Shown here one piece after another: positions 18,842 through 26,557 of a stretch of 64,000 nucleotides of DNA (positions are counted from its first letter, which is position 1; each line of letters begins with the position of its first letter). The position numbers were made by a program, and so were the translations under genes. Source of the stretch: Candidatus Nitrosotalea sinensis (GTDB taxonomy: Archaea > Thermoproteota > Nitrososphaeria > Nitrososphaerales > Nitrosopumilaceae); contig NZ_FRFC01000003.1 of the NCBI RefSeq assembly GCF_900143675.1, positions 62,001 through 126,000 of the forward strand. Direction: 5' to 3'. A model generated the notes under the pieces. That model did not search any database and was not told the DNA's origin. It saw only the letters and a list, made by a program, of their open reading frames with translations.

Positions 18842-19017
18842 TTTCTGGTAATCTGTCCCGTTTTTAGATCATTAAAATCAAGTTCTTTACTAATCGTCTT
18901 TTCTTTTTTGATTTAATTTTTACACCAAGTTTTTGTCAAAGTCGTAGAAAATCATTATTATTTCATAATATTATATAATTGTAAAATCTTAAATTATTGT
19001 TATTATAATTTAATATC
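18842..19017. other. AT-rich spacer with promoter for AbrB-type gene
   Basis: No ORF is visible here. It contains T-rich runs after the winged-helix gene (likely terminator, 18890-18920) and dense TATA-like sequence at 18955-19010 ahead of the AbrB-type start. Confidence 0.4.
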
Positions 19018-19173
19018 ATGCCTGATGAACAATTAATCAAAATTACCACGGCTGGCACCATCTCCATTCCAAAAGATTTTAGGAAATTTCTAGAGCTTCA
19101 AAAGGGAGATTATGTTAAAGTCGCAATAGATGGTGATCATCTAGTAGTAAAAAAGGTAACAATCTCAGGTTGA
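19018..19173 (+). CDS. AbrB/SpoVT-type small DNA-binding protein
   Basis: A 51-residue protein starting MPDEQLIKITTAGTISIP. It has the swapped-hairpin AbrB signature: KITTAGTISIPKDFRK, LQKGDYVKVAIDGD, then HLVVKK. Such proteins are dimeric transcription factors or antitoxins. No toxin gene follows. Instead the 3' end overlaps by 9 bases the convergent winged-helix gene at 19165-19602. It sits about 0.5 kb from the ORB elements, so a chromatin or origin-linked role is possible but unproven. Confidence 0.8.
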   Translation: MPDEQLIKITTAGTISIPKDFRKFLELQKGDYVKVAIDGDHLVVKKVTISG

Positions 19174-19602
19174 ATTCTTCTCCCTTTGTGTTATCTTTAG
19201 TACTTGGTAGGCCCATTCCTTACCATTCTTCTCCCTGGCCACCTTGCCTTTGTTTGCAAATCTAGAAAGATATGTAGAGATCACGCTTAGTTTTATTGGT
19301 TCACCGTATTCATCTTCATATTTTTCAAGTATCATTGATGATGTAAACTTGCCAATTGGGTAGTGTTTATCCACTAAATTCCAGATCTTGGCCCCTATAG
19401 AATCAAGTTGAGCCGCATCTCCCTGTTCTTCAATATTCATAAGGTCCATTAACTCAAATATTTTTAGCATCTTCTCCCGGGTTACGTTGCCCTCCAGGCT
19501 AAAGTTATACTTGGCGCCATCCGAGTCCTCCAAGTCTATCCTAATTCGTTTTCGAGCCAATGTGATCGATCCGGTTAACTCATTAACACTTGAACAGATC
19601 AT
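19165..19602 (-). CDS. basic-hairpin/winged-helix protein next to the origin
   Basis: A 145-residue protein; an internal TTG at 19560 would give a start at ARKRIRIDL. The N-terminal half has a hairpin rich in basic residues (ARKRIRIDLEDSDGAKYNF) and an acidic helical middle. Residues ~75-140 form a winged helix (VISTYLSRFANKGKVAREK). The architecture matches four other proteins in this window (39673, 40124, 41321 and 52798). Its promoter side opens onto the origin and two GTTAAC hexamers lie near its start, so it is a candidate origin-linked regulator. I do not know a named family. Confidence 0.72.
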   Translation of the reverse strand: MICSSVNELTGSITLARKRIRIDLEDSDGAKYNFSLEGNVTREKMLKIFELMDLMNIEEQGDAAQLDSIGAKIWNLVDKHYPIGKFTSSMILEKYEDEYGEPIKLSVISTYLSRFANKGKVAREKNGKEWAYQVLKITQREKNST

Positions 19603-19712
19603 AGAAGAATTGTTAACTAGTAGGTTTGTTAACGTTCACTGCCTGGCTCACGAATGACCCTTTTACTCATGTTAACACCCTCTATAGCCTTTATATTCAA
19701 TTAGACCCTAAA

Positions 19713-19740
19713 TTCACGCCTGGAGTGGAAATAATGGGGT
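19713..19740 (+). repeat. origin recognition box ORB1
   Basis: First copy of a perfect 28-bp direct repeat with core CTGGAGTGGAAATAATGGGG. The TGGAAA element and the G-run match archaeal ORB/mini-ORB sites, where the Orc1/Cdc6 winged helix and AAA+ domain bind. The second copy starts 62 bases later. Confidence 0.8.
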
Positions 19741-19774
19741 AGGATTTGGCTTGTTAACAATGTTAAGGACCATC

Positions 19775-19802
19775 TTCACGCCTGGAGTGGAAATAATGGG
19801 GT
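19775..19802 (+). repeat. origin recognition box ORB2
   Basis: Identical second copy of the 28-bp element, in the same orientation and 62 bases downstream of the first (about six helical turns). Identity over all 28 bases points to selection. Confidence 0.8.
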
Positions 19803-19876
19803 CATTTTTGGTCTTTTCTGGTTAAAAGTTAACAGATACTTCACAGAATGTTAACTTCAATCTAGGAAGACCCACA

Positions 19877-19896
19877 CACCTATCCTTCCACTCTAG
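19877..19896 (-). repeat. degenerate inverted ORB
   Basis: On the minus strand this reads CTAGAGTGGAAGGATAGGTG. It shares CT-GAGTGGAA and part of the G-rich end with ORB1/2 but in opposite orientation, on the edge of the AT-rich run. ORBs facing each other across an unwinding element are common in archaea. The match is partial. Confidence 0.42.
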
Positions 19897-19995
19897 CTTT
19901 ATTAAAAAAATTTTTTTAAGAGAAAATAAAAATAATTAATGATATACTAAATCAAGTTTAGTTCTTCAATTCTAATCTAATTAATTTAGTAATGT
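19897..19995. other. AT-rich candidate duplex-unwinding element
   Basis: About 100 bases made almost only of A and T, including an A7-T7 run at 19904-19917. The stretch lies between the ORBs and cdc6, the expected place for strand opening. It may also hold the cdc6 promoter. Confidence 0.5.
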
Positions 19996-20034
19996 CAATA
20001 TGTTAACAGAGAAGAAATGGTGGTGTCTGGGTAA

Positions 20035-21243
20035 ATGATCGATCCAATTGATAAATTATTAGATGATGCACAGAGTGGAAAATCCTTATTCAAAAATAGA
20101 GAAGTATTACATTTTACATTTATTCCTGATGTAATTTTACATAGAGAAGACGAGCAGAAAAAAGTGACCCAATCACTCTTACCTCTACTAAAAAAGGCTC
20201 GTCCATCAAATCTACTAGTTTATGGTAAACCAGGTACAGGTAAAACACTAGTAGTCAAAAAAGTACTAAATAAAATACAAGATAGAGTAAACGAGGCTTC
20301 ATTTCCAATACAATTACTATATGCAAATGCAAAGGAAGAGACTACACTCTATGGACTACTAATAAAACTCGGTAGGCAATTAATAGAAAAAGGTAAAGAA
20401 AAAGAGTTTCCTACAACAGGTCTTTCAATTAGTGAAATTTTTAATCGTATTATATCAGCAATAGAAAATAATACATTGAACACAGTATTTGTAATAGATG
20501 AGATTGATTACCTGGCAGAACTTGTATCAAAATCTGGCAAGGATGTCTTCTACTCATTAACAAGAGCAAATGAGCGATTAAAGAAAGGCTCACTAACCCT
20601 AATTGGAATCTCAAACGACCTTACTTTCAAAGAAAGACTAGACCCACGTGTACTCAGCAGCCTCAGCGAGGAAGAAATTGTCTTTACTAATTATACAGTA
20701 AGCCAGATCAAGGAGATATTAGAAGAACGTATCAGGGCGGCCTTTATCCCTAACACCATAGAACAATCAGCAATAAACCTCTGTGCTGCCATGTCTGGCC
20801 AAGAACATGGAGATGCAAGGCGTGCAATTGACCTATTACGCATTGCAGGTGAGATTGCCGAGCGTGAACAATCAGATATGGTAAAAGATGAGCACATCAG
20901 ACGTGCTGCACAAAAGATGGAAGAGGATAAGGAGACAACTGCTCTAAACTCATATCCATTACATGAAAAGCTCTTGATCTTATCAGTAATGAAGGCAAAT
21001 GGAAGCACTACCGGAGAGATATACCAATCATACAAGAACCTATGCAAAACAACACGACAAAAAGAACTTACACAGAGACGAGTTACACAGATGCTAAGTG
21101 AGATAGAAATGACTGGGTTGATCTCAGGAAAAATAATCCATCAGGGAATGCATGGTAGAACCAAAAAATTTTCTCTTACCCTTAACCCAGAAACTGTAAA
21201 AAAAGCATTCAAGGATGATCTGGTATTGGAAGACTTGCTATAA
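20035..21243 (+). CDS. cdc6: Orc1/Cdc6 replication initiator
   Basis: A 402-residue AAA+ initiator that binds ORBs and loads MCM. Walker A is YGKPGTGKT near residues 62-70, Walker B is VFVIDEID near 152-159, and sensor 1 is LIGISND near 194. The C-terminal winged helix (~310-395) contains SSTTGEIYQ-like and RRVTQMLSEIEMTGLI segments. Length is typical. The ATG has a GGTGGTG purine stretch 10-16 bases upstream. A GTTAAC hexamer lies 28 bases before the start, so autoregulation through the origin is plausible. Confidence 0.96.
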   Translation: MIDPIDKLLDDAQSGKSLFKNREVLHFTFIPDVILHREDEQKKVTQSLLPLLKKARPSNLLVYGKPGTGKTLVVKKVLNKIQDRVNEASFPIQLLYANAKEETTLYGLLIKLGRQLIEKGKEKEFPTTGLSISEIFNRIISAIENNTLNTVFVIDEIDYLAELVSKSGKDVFYSLTRANERLKKGSLTLIGISNDLTFKERLDPRVLSSLSEEEIVFTNYTVSQIKEILEERIRAAFIPNTIEQSAINLCAAMSGQEHGDARRAIDLLRIAGEIAEREQSDMVKDEHIRRAAQKMEEDKETTALNSYPLHEKLLILSVMKANGSTTGEIYQSYKNLCKTTRQKELTQRRVTQMLSEIEMTGLISGKIIHQGMHGRTKKFSLTLNPETVKKAFKDDLVLEDLL

Positions 21244-21289
21244 TGATAAATTTGAAGACTTATGTATTTGAGAAAAAGAATTGTGTTAA

Positions 21290-22738
21290 TTGAATCTGTT
21301 AATTATATTATTAATTGCAGTTTCCATCACATGTAGCATACTATTTTTGTCCGATGCAACTGGACAAGAAAATTACATACCTTCTTGGTTAAAAAATAAT
21401 GCAAAGTGGTGGTCGCAAGGGCAGATCACTGATTATGAGTTTATCTCAGGTATTCAATATCTAGCCCAAAAAGGGATAATCCAAATACCTATACAAAATC
21501 AAACTTTAACAAACACTCAACAAACTCCAGACTGGGTAAACAACACAAAAGAGTGGGCATCAGGAAATATATCAAACAATGATTTTGTAAAAACAATACA
21601 ATTTTTTGTGCAAAAAGGTACACACTCAAAACCTGTAGATAATTCTATTACAAATTACACGAACAGTCTTGCCACAACCCAAGTATTATTGTCCGACAAA
21701 AATCTTCTCACCATGGCCGGCAACAAATATGCAGATGGAAACATACAGCTGGGTGATGGCAAATACGTCACTACGGGCCCACAAAAGGGATTCATCTACC
21801 TATGTCACATCCCTCCAATGGGACGAGGTGCCTCAGGAACAGGGCCTTGGATTAATGGTGACACTTGGAACTTTCTACAAAAGCCTTCTGTAAGTGGCTC
21901 AGTTTCCTGGCCAAATGCAGTATTCTCTGATACAGTTTTAGGCGATACGAGAATTTTGTCAGGAAATGATTTACCAATTGGTAACACTACGGGCAATTTC
22001 CCAATATCTCCAAATGATGCAATTAGCAAGTATGATCAAAATCCAAATTCAATTCTAGTACAATCCTTTACTGACAAACTCCCAGCAAATCCAACATATT
22101 CTGATACTCCATATTGCATGGGAGGCGAGGTCGGAATCATGTTATCTGGAGTTCCGCTCTTTGATGGTTTTGATGCAGAACTTAGAGATGCACAGGCACA
22201 TGAGGGCCAAGATTCATGCAATGGACATCCTCAAGAAAAGGGAATGTATCACTATCATGGTTTGAGTTCCTGTTTTAAAGATCCTAGTGAAAAAACAATT
22301 CTTGGTTATGCGCTTGACGGATTTCCAATAACTGGGCCAAAGGTATCAAATGACAAGTATCTAACAACAGATGATCTAGATGAATGCCATGGAATTACAA
22401 GTGAAATTATTGAAAACGGTGTCCCGGTAGTAACATATCATTATGTAATGACATATGATTTTCCCTATTCTGCCAGTTGTTTTAGAGGCAAACCTGCAGA
22501 GTACATGGTAATTAGCGAACAAAACCAAAACACACCAAACCAAAATACATCAAATCAAAGTACAATACAAGATGGGCAAAATCAAAATAATCCGAGAACC
22601 CCACCCCAAGAGGCTATAGATGCATGCAGCAACAAAACAATAGGGAATCAATGTTCATTTACATCACCACATGGTGATGAAATTTCAGGAATATGTCAAA
22701 CTCCACCAAATAGCCAGCTTGCTTGTGTTCCACATTAA
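21290..22738 (+). CDS. secreted YHYH-domain protein
   Basis: A 482-residue exported protein. An N-terminal signal/anchor helix (residues 1-25) is followed by two copies of a short module typical of thaumarchaeal surface proteins: IPSWLKNNAKWWSQGQI then DFISGIQYLAQKG-like, and PDWVNNTKEWASGNI then TIQFFVQKG. Residues ~135-420 form a YHYH domain, with the name-giving YHYHG near 319-323 and conserved DGFPI and GCxH-like segments. YHYH proteins are extracellular and of uncertain function. A Gln/Asn-rich linker leads to a C-terminal cysteine-rich segment with four Cys. Start is TTG, because the frame has a stop one codon upstream. Confidence 0.75.
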   Translation: MNLLIILLIAVSITCSILFLSDATGQENYIPSWLKNNAKWWSQGQITDYEFISGIQYLAQKGIIQIPIQNQTLTNTQQTPDWVNNTKEWASGNISNNDFVKTIQFFVQKGTHSKPVDNSITNYTNSLATTQVLLSDKNLLTMAGNKYADGNIQLGDGKYVTTGPQKGFIYLCHIPPMGRGASGTGPWINGDTWNFLQKPSVSGSVSWPNAVFSDTVLGDTRILSGNDLPIGNTTGNFPISPNDAISKYDQNPNSILVQSFTDKLPANPTYSDTPYCMGGEVGIMLSGVPLFDGFDAELRDAQAHEGQDSCNGHPQEKGMYHYHGLSSCFKDPSEKTILGYALDGFPITGPKVSNDKYLTTDDLDECHGITSEIIENGVPVVTYHYVMTYDFPYSASCFRGKPAEYMVISEQNQNTPNQNTSNQSTIQDGQNQNNPRTPPQEAIDACSNKTIGNQCSFTSPHGDEISGICQTPPNSQLACVPH

Positions 22739-22747
22739 ATAAAGAAT

Positions 22748-24181
22748 TTAGCCTGAATTTTCTGTAAAATCTTTTGTAAAAACCTTCATTGTAGCTAGAT
22801 TTACTATGATTGCTATTCCTGGAGTAGGGCTGATTCCAACACTGGCTTGAAATGGAGTCTGACTTTGCCAAGCTCCGGAATTTACAATTAATGTTCCTTT
22901 GTACATATCAAGATCAACAACATGTATGTGTCCGGAATGGTATATGTCAGGAACTTCTGATATTACCATCAAATCCTCAAGTTCTGGTGCAATTGGAGTT
23001 CTCTTACCATAGATTGGACTCAAATGTCTTGTTTTGAGCAAAACCCTCATAGCTTTTGCAGGTTGCGCATAACTTAATCCAGGAGTGCTACCAACTACAT
23101 CATCAAGACTCTGACCATGAAACATCAGTATCTTTACACCGTTTAACTCAATCATTGATGGATTACCTAACATGAAAAAATTCTCTCTATTCCAAAGGTG
23201 CATGTTATGTTTCTCTGGAATTGCAGGCTGTGGGAGTGCTCTTCTTCCTGGATCGTGGTTTCCTGGAATGATAAAGACCTTGATGTGTTTTGGGATCTTG
23301 TCCAAAAGCTCTGCAGCCTTTGCCATCTGTTTGTCTACGTCTAAAAGCAAAAGTTCCTTGTCTTGATTGGGGAATATGCCTATCCCATCAATAACATCGC
23401 CTCCTACCAAAACAAACTTGACTTTTCTTGCTATAGGATCAGGGCTTGAAAGCCAAGAAACAAATTCTGTAAACTCTTTCTCCATGAAAAATTTACTGCC
23501 TACATGCAAATCTGAGATAAACACAGCATAGCTCTCAGTCTTGGAACGATTTGATATATGATCAGGTATATCAGGCACAATAATCTCTTTTACAAAGAAT
23601 CCTCCATTTTTTCCACTTGCAATTGAGACCATGATAAATTGATCAATTAGTAAAGAATTTGCTGTTTCTTGTATCTCTTTATTGAAAATTAACAATTCTA
23701 TAGAGCCTGAGGGATCATCTATGACTAGTTTGGTAACATCTCTTTCTATTCGTCTATCCATGAGTAAACCTGCAATGTAGATATCATCATCTAACTTGCC
23801 GTTTGTCACATTCGAAATAGGAGTTAATTTTTTTGATTGTGATCTCTGCATCATTATTTTAAGTAGTTTTGAATATCTATCCCGAAATAATGCGTGAAAA
23901 CCCTCTATTCCTTCTGCTGATGTGACCTTGCTTGTAGGGTCAAATAAAATTACATGATTATTCTCTACGCTTTCATCAATCTCTGATTCTACAAACATTT
24001 TAAGATCGCTCTGATTAATCAAAAACAAATTCTGTTTAGCTTTCTCCCTAACTATCTGCTTGATTATATTCTGAAGCTCCTTAACATCAATTTTTTCTAA
24101 TATCTTAAATGCGTCAGGATGAATCTGAAATCCTTTACTTAACGCATAGGTAATTGCAGAGGATACTTCTTCTTTCAACAA
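22748..24181 (-). CDS. polB: DNA polymerase D small subunit DP1
   Basis: A 477-residue partner of DP2 that carries the proofreading 3'-5' exonuclease. An N-terminal helical domain is followed by an OB fold (~120-220). The calcineurin-like phosphoesterase domain has SDLHVGSKFF near 243, GGDVIDGIG near 276, IPGNHDPGRR near 320, MFHGQSLDD near 366 and SGHIHVVD near 427. All metal-ligand motifs are intact, so exonuclease activity is expected. It lies 1.5 kb from cdc6 on the opposite strand, part of the replication cluster around the origin. Confidence 0.97.
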   Translation of the reverse strand: MLKEEVSSAITYALSKGFQIHPDAFKILEKIDVKELQNIIKQIVREKAKQNLFLINQSDLKMFVESEIDESVENNHVILFDPTSKVTSAEGIEGFHALFRDRYSKLLKIMMQRSQSKKLTPISNVTNGKLDDDIYIAGLLMDRRIERDVTKLVIDDPSGSIELLIFNKEIQETANSLLIDQFIMVSIASGKNGGFFVKEIIVPDIPDHISNRSKTESYAVFISDLHVGSKFFMEKEFTEFVSWLSSPDPIARKVKFVLVGGDVIDGIGIFPNQDKELLLLDVDKQMAKAAELLDKIPKHIKVFIIPGNHDPGRRALPQPAIPEKHNMHLWNRENFFMLGNPSMIELNGVKILMFHGQSLDDVVGSTPGLSYAQPAKAMRVLLKTRHLSPIYGKRTPIAPELEDLMVISEVPDIYHSGHIHVVDLDMYKGTLIVNSGAWQSQTPFQASVGISPTPGIAIIVNLATMKVFTKDFTENSG

Positions 24182-24248
24182 GGTCTCATAATATGACTTT
24201 TAATTAAATCTGATCCAACCACCAACCTCAAATATAGTTCGTTTGAAA

Positions 24249-24794
24249 ATGGAATTATTGTTCAGCAATAAACGAGCTCTAGTATTTCTGATTTTTATTG
24301 GAATTTTCTCTTTATCGTATTTAATTGGAACTCAAAGTAAACTATCTGATGAAGAATCACAAACATTTCTCAAAGAATTTCAAAAAGTTGTTGAGGGAAT
24401 AGACGCAATTGGGATCTTTGAACACAATGCATCTGTTGCTTTACCTATGTTTATTCCAGGATTTGGCCTAGCATGGGGCTCATTTGCAGCTTGGTCTACA
24501 GGTGTTGCATTTGAAGCACTAGTAACCACAACTCCCGCACTAGCAAAAATTCCTCCATTAGCTTTACTCTATCTATCTCCATTTGGAGTTATGGAACTTG
24601 TTGCCTATTCTATTGGGATGTCTAGAAGTCTTTTGCTAATACTTGTAATAATAAGAAAAAAACCCCTAAAATCTGAAATTCGCAATACTGCTATAGAAAT
24701 AGGAATTGTTCTAGCCTTATTGCTTGCAGGAGGATTCATTGAATATTCAATGATTCAACATTTTGGTTCAAGTGTGATTACCCCAAAATCGTAG
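24249..24794 (+). CDS. SpoIIM-like integral membrane protein
   Basis: About 181 residues with four or five predicted membrane helices. The segment LPMFIPGFGLAWGSFAAWSTG followed by PLALLYLSPFGVMELVAY resembles the stage II sporulation protein M (DUF95) family, which is widespread in non-sporulating archaea with unknown role. ATG 24249 is chosen; TTG 24243 is two codons upstream. It is divergent from DP1. Confidence 0.75.
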   Translation: MELLFSNKRALVFLIFIGIFSLSYLIGTQSKLSDEESQTFLKEFQKVVEGIDAIGIFEHNASVALPMFIPGFGLAWGSFAAWSTGVAFEALVTTTPALAKIPPLALLYLSPFGVMELVAYSIGMSRSLLLILVIIRKKPLKSEIRNTAIEIGIVLALLLAGGFIEYSMIQHFGSSVITPKS

Positions 24795-24870
24795 ATTGTT
24801 ATCCCCCATCAACCGGGAATTGACTAATTGTTTGATAAATTATACCCAGTAATTAAATATGCAATAAAGG

Positions 24871-26556
24871 ATGAGTAATCTAATGAAATACGTATTACTG
24901 TTAATGGTAATTACAGGACTTGTTTTGTATTTGCCAAGTGCATATTCTGATTTCTCTACTAATAACAAATACTTGATTGATGCTTCAGGATATCTTTCTG
25001 GCTCTAAAACAATTTTTGATTCAACTATAGCGTTGCAGCTAACTATGGGTGCAAAGAGTGGTAGTACTATGCAATCTACACTAGATAATGGTCTTATTAC
25101 AATAGCAGATGCACATTATCTCAATTCTGGCACCTGGCAAACCTCAATCTTGCGCGATGGAAAGTATTTTGTCATACAAGGAGATGCACAGGATGAAACT
25201 GGAAATGTGATACATCTTAATTTGTTTGGAAGAATAATTGACAGTAACCCAGACGGTTCTGTCTATACTATAACTGGAAAGATTACTAGTTCTGAAACAC
25301 TAAAAGTAAGCTACAGTGCTAAAGTATTAGCTGCAAATACTGCAACCACTCAATCAACTACAACCTCAACTTCAACCACTATTACTCCATCATCACCTAA
25401 GGTAAACATCAACATTGTATATGGCGCATCTGATATCAATAATCAAGTACATTATTCTCCATCAAGCTATATTCAGGTATCAAGTGGAACAACAATTGTC
25501 TGGACCAACAATGATTCTGTTCCACATAGAATAATGAGTGGTATAGCAAAAGCAATTACAACAAATCAAACCACTCCAGTCTTTACATCTGACGGAAAAA
25601 TTGACAGTGGAATAATCATGCCAGGTCAATCATTCCAATTTACCATTACAAGCTTTGATACTACCCAGTCTTTAGATCCTAGAATTGCTACACGTTATAG
25701 TATTCCACAAAATCAAACAGCTGGAGACATTACATTCTTTGATCCTAATTACCAATTCATGGTAGGAATTATTGCACCACTTTCACAATCAACAACTTCA
25801 GCAAAAACCGTTCAAATGAATATTGTTTCAGGAGCATCAAATCTTAACAATGGACAATTCCTTTTACCATCCTCATTACAAATTACTCCTGGAACAACAA
25901 TTGTCTGGACCAACAATGATTCTGTTCCACATAGAATAATGAGTGGTCAACTACTTACTACAACTCAGGGCGGATCAAAAGGATCAGCACCTCCCAAAGT
26001 ACCACAGTTTGTATCTGACGGAAAAATTGACAGTGGAAACATAGCTCCTGGACAACATTGGTCAATAACAATAAGTAATACCGGTTCTACACAATTCTTC
26101 GATCCTTCCTTTACATGGATAAATGGAATTGTTATATCATCACCTCCAATTACTAGTCAAATCCCTCCAGTACAAATTAGCATAAATGCAGGCTCATCAA
26201 ATCAAAAGGGAACTGCAACTGCTCAAACGTATAATCAATACAATACCTACTATACACCAGATACGATACAAATTGTTCCAGGTACACCAATTGTCTGGAC
26301 CAATAATGATTCCATAGCACATACAATTTTTAGTGGTACCAGTACACAAGATAATATCAACCCATTCAAACCTGATGGAAAAATAACAAGTAACCTGATT
26401 CCACCAGGTCAAACATTTACTGTTATAGTAAATGACACAGGAATAATCCGATTCTATGATCCTCAATATACTTGGATGAATGGTGTAATTATCTCAATGC
26501 CGCCAACTCAGTCATATACGATTGGCGCACCATCTCATAATCCGGGACAGCACTAA
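24871..26556 (+). CDS. secreted triple cupredoxin-fold protein without usual copper ligands
   Basis: A 561-residue exported protein with a signal helix (1-24), an N-terminal beta domain (~25-155) and a Thr/Ser-rich linker. Three tandem cupredoxin-like domains follow (~170-305, 310-435, 440-550). Each repeats a TIVWTNNDSVPHRIMSG-type strand with the first His ligand position. The usual C-terminal Cys-x-x-His-x-x-x-Met loop is replaced by FFDPSFTWINGI or FYDPQYTWMNGV, so Cys and His are missing. It is therefore probably a structural or binding protein, not an electron carrier. Two domains share a stretch identical at DNA level. Confidence 0.82.
   Translation: MSNLMKYVLLLMVITGLVLYLPSAYSDFSTNNKYLIDASGYLSGSKTIFDSTIALQLTMGAKSGSTMQSTLDNGLITIADAHYLNSGTWQTSILRDGKYFVIQGDAQDETGNVIHLNLFGRIIDSNPDGSVYTITGKITSSETLKVSYSAKVLAANTATTQSTTTSTSTTITPSSPKVNINIVYGASDINNQVHYSPSSYIQVSSGTTIVWTNNDSVPHRIMSGIAKAITTNQTTPVFTSDGKIDSGIIMPGQSFQFTITSFDTTQSLDPRIATRYSIPQNQTAGDITFFDPNYQFMVGIIAPLSQSTTSAKTVQMNIVSGASNLNNGQFLLPSSLQITPGTTIVWTNNDSVPHRIMSGQLLTTTQGGSKGSAPPKVPQFVSDGKIDSGNIAPGQHWSITISNTGSTQFFDPSFTWINGIVISSPPITSQIPPVQISINAGSSNQKGTATAQTYNQYNTYYTPDTIQIVPGTPIVWTNNDSIAHTIFSGTSTQDNINPFKPDGKITSNLIPPGQTFTVIVNDTGIIRFYDPQYTWMNGVIISMPPTQSYTIGAPSHNPGQH
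25486..25542 (+). repeat. 57-bp exact intragenic repeat, copy 1
   Basis: Identical over 57 bases to 25891-25947 in the next cupredoxin-like domain. It encodes the TIVWTNNDSVPHRIMSG strand. Synonymous sites are unchanged, pointing to recent duplication or gene conversion. Confidence 0.9.
25891..25947 (+). repeat. 57-bp exact intragenic repeat, copy 2
   Basis: Second copy of the repeat at 25486-25542, 405 bases downstream and in the same reading frame. Confidence 0.9.
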
Positions 26557-26557
26557 A

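Larger units (their letters stand above)
19574..20007. repeat. cluster of eight GTTAAC hexamers across the origin
   Basis: The palindrome GTTAAC begins at 19574, 19612, 19628, 19671, 19753, 19828, 19850 and 20002. Eight copies in 434 bases is far above the one or none expected by chance. The copies flank both ORBs and both outward-facing genes. They may be binding sites for a regulator that couples initiation to cdc6 expression. Confidence 0.55.
19603..20034. other. replication origin (oriC) adjoining cdc6
   Basis: This 432-base gene-free region lies directly upstream of the only Orc1/Cdc6 gene in the window. It contains two perfect 28-bp direct repeats whose core CTGGAGTGGAAATAATGGGG resembles archaeal origin recognition boxes. 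It also has a degenerate inverted copy, an A/T run suited to unwinding, and seven GTTAAC hexamers; an eighth lies just inside the neighbouring gene. In archaea, ORBs next to cdc6 mark active origins. Replication initiation here is inferred. Confidence 0.82.

Noticed and set aside
19018-19602. AbrB-type antitoxin with adjacent toxin
   Set aside because: The neighbouring protein is on the opposite strand, overlaps tail to tail and has a winged helix rather than a PIN, MazF or Doc fold.
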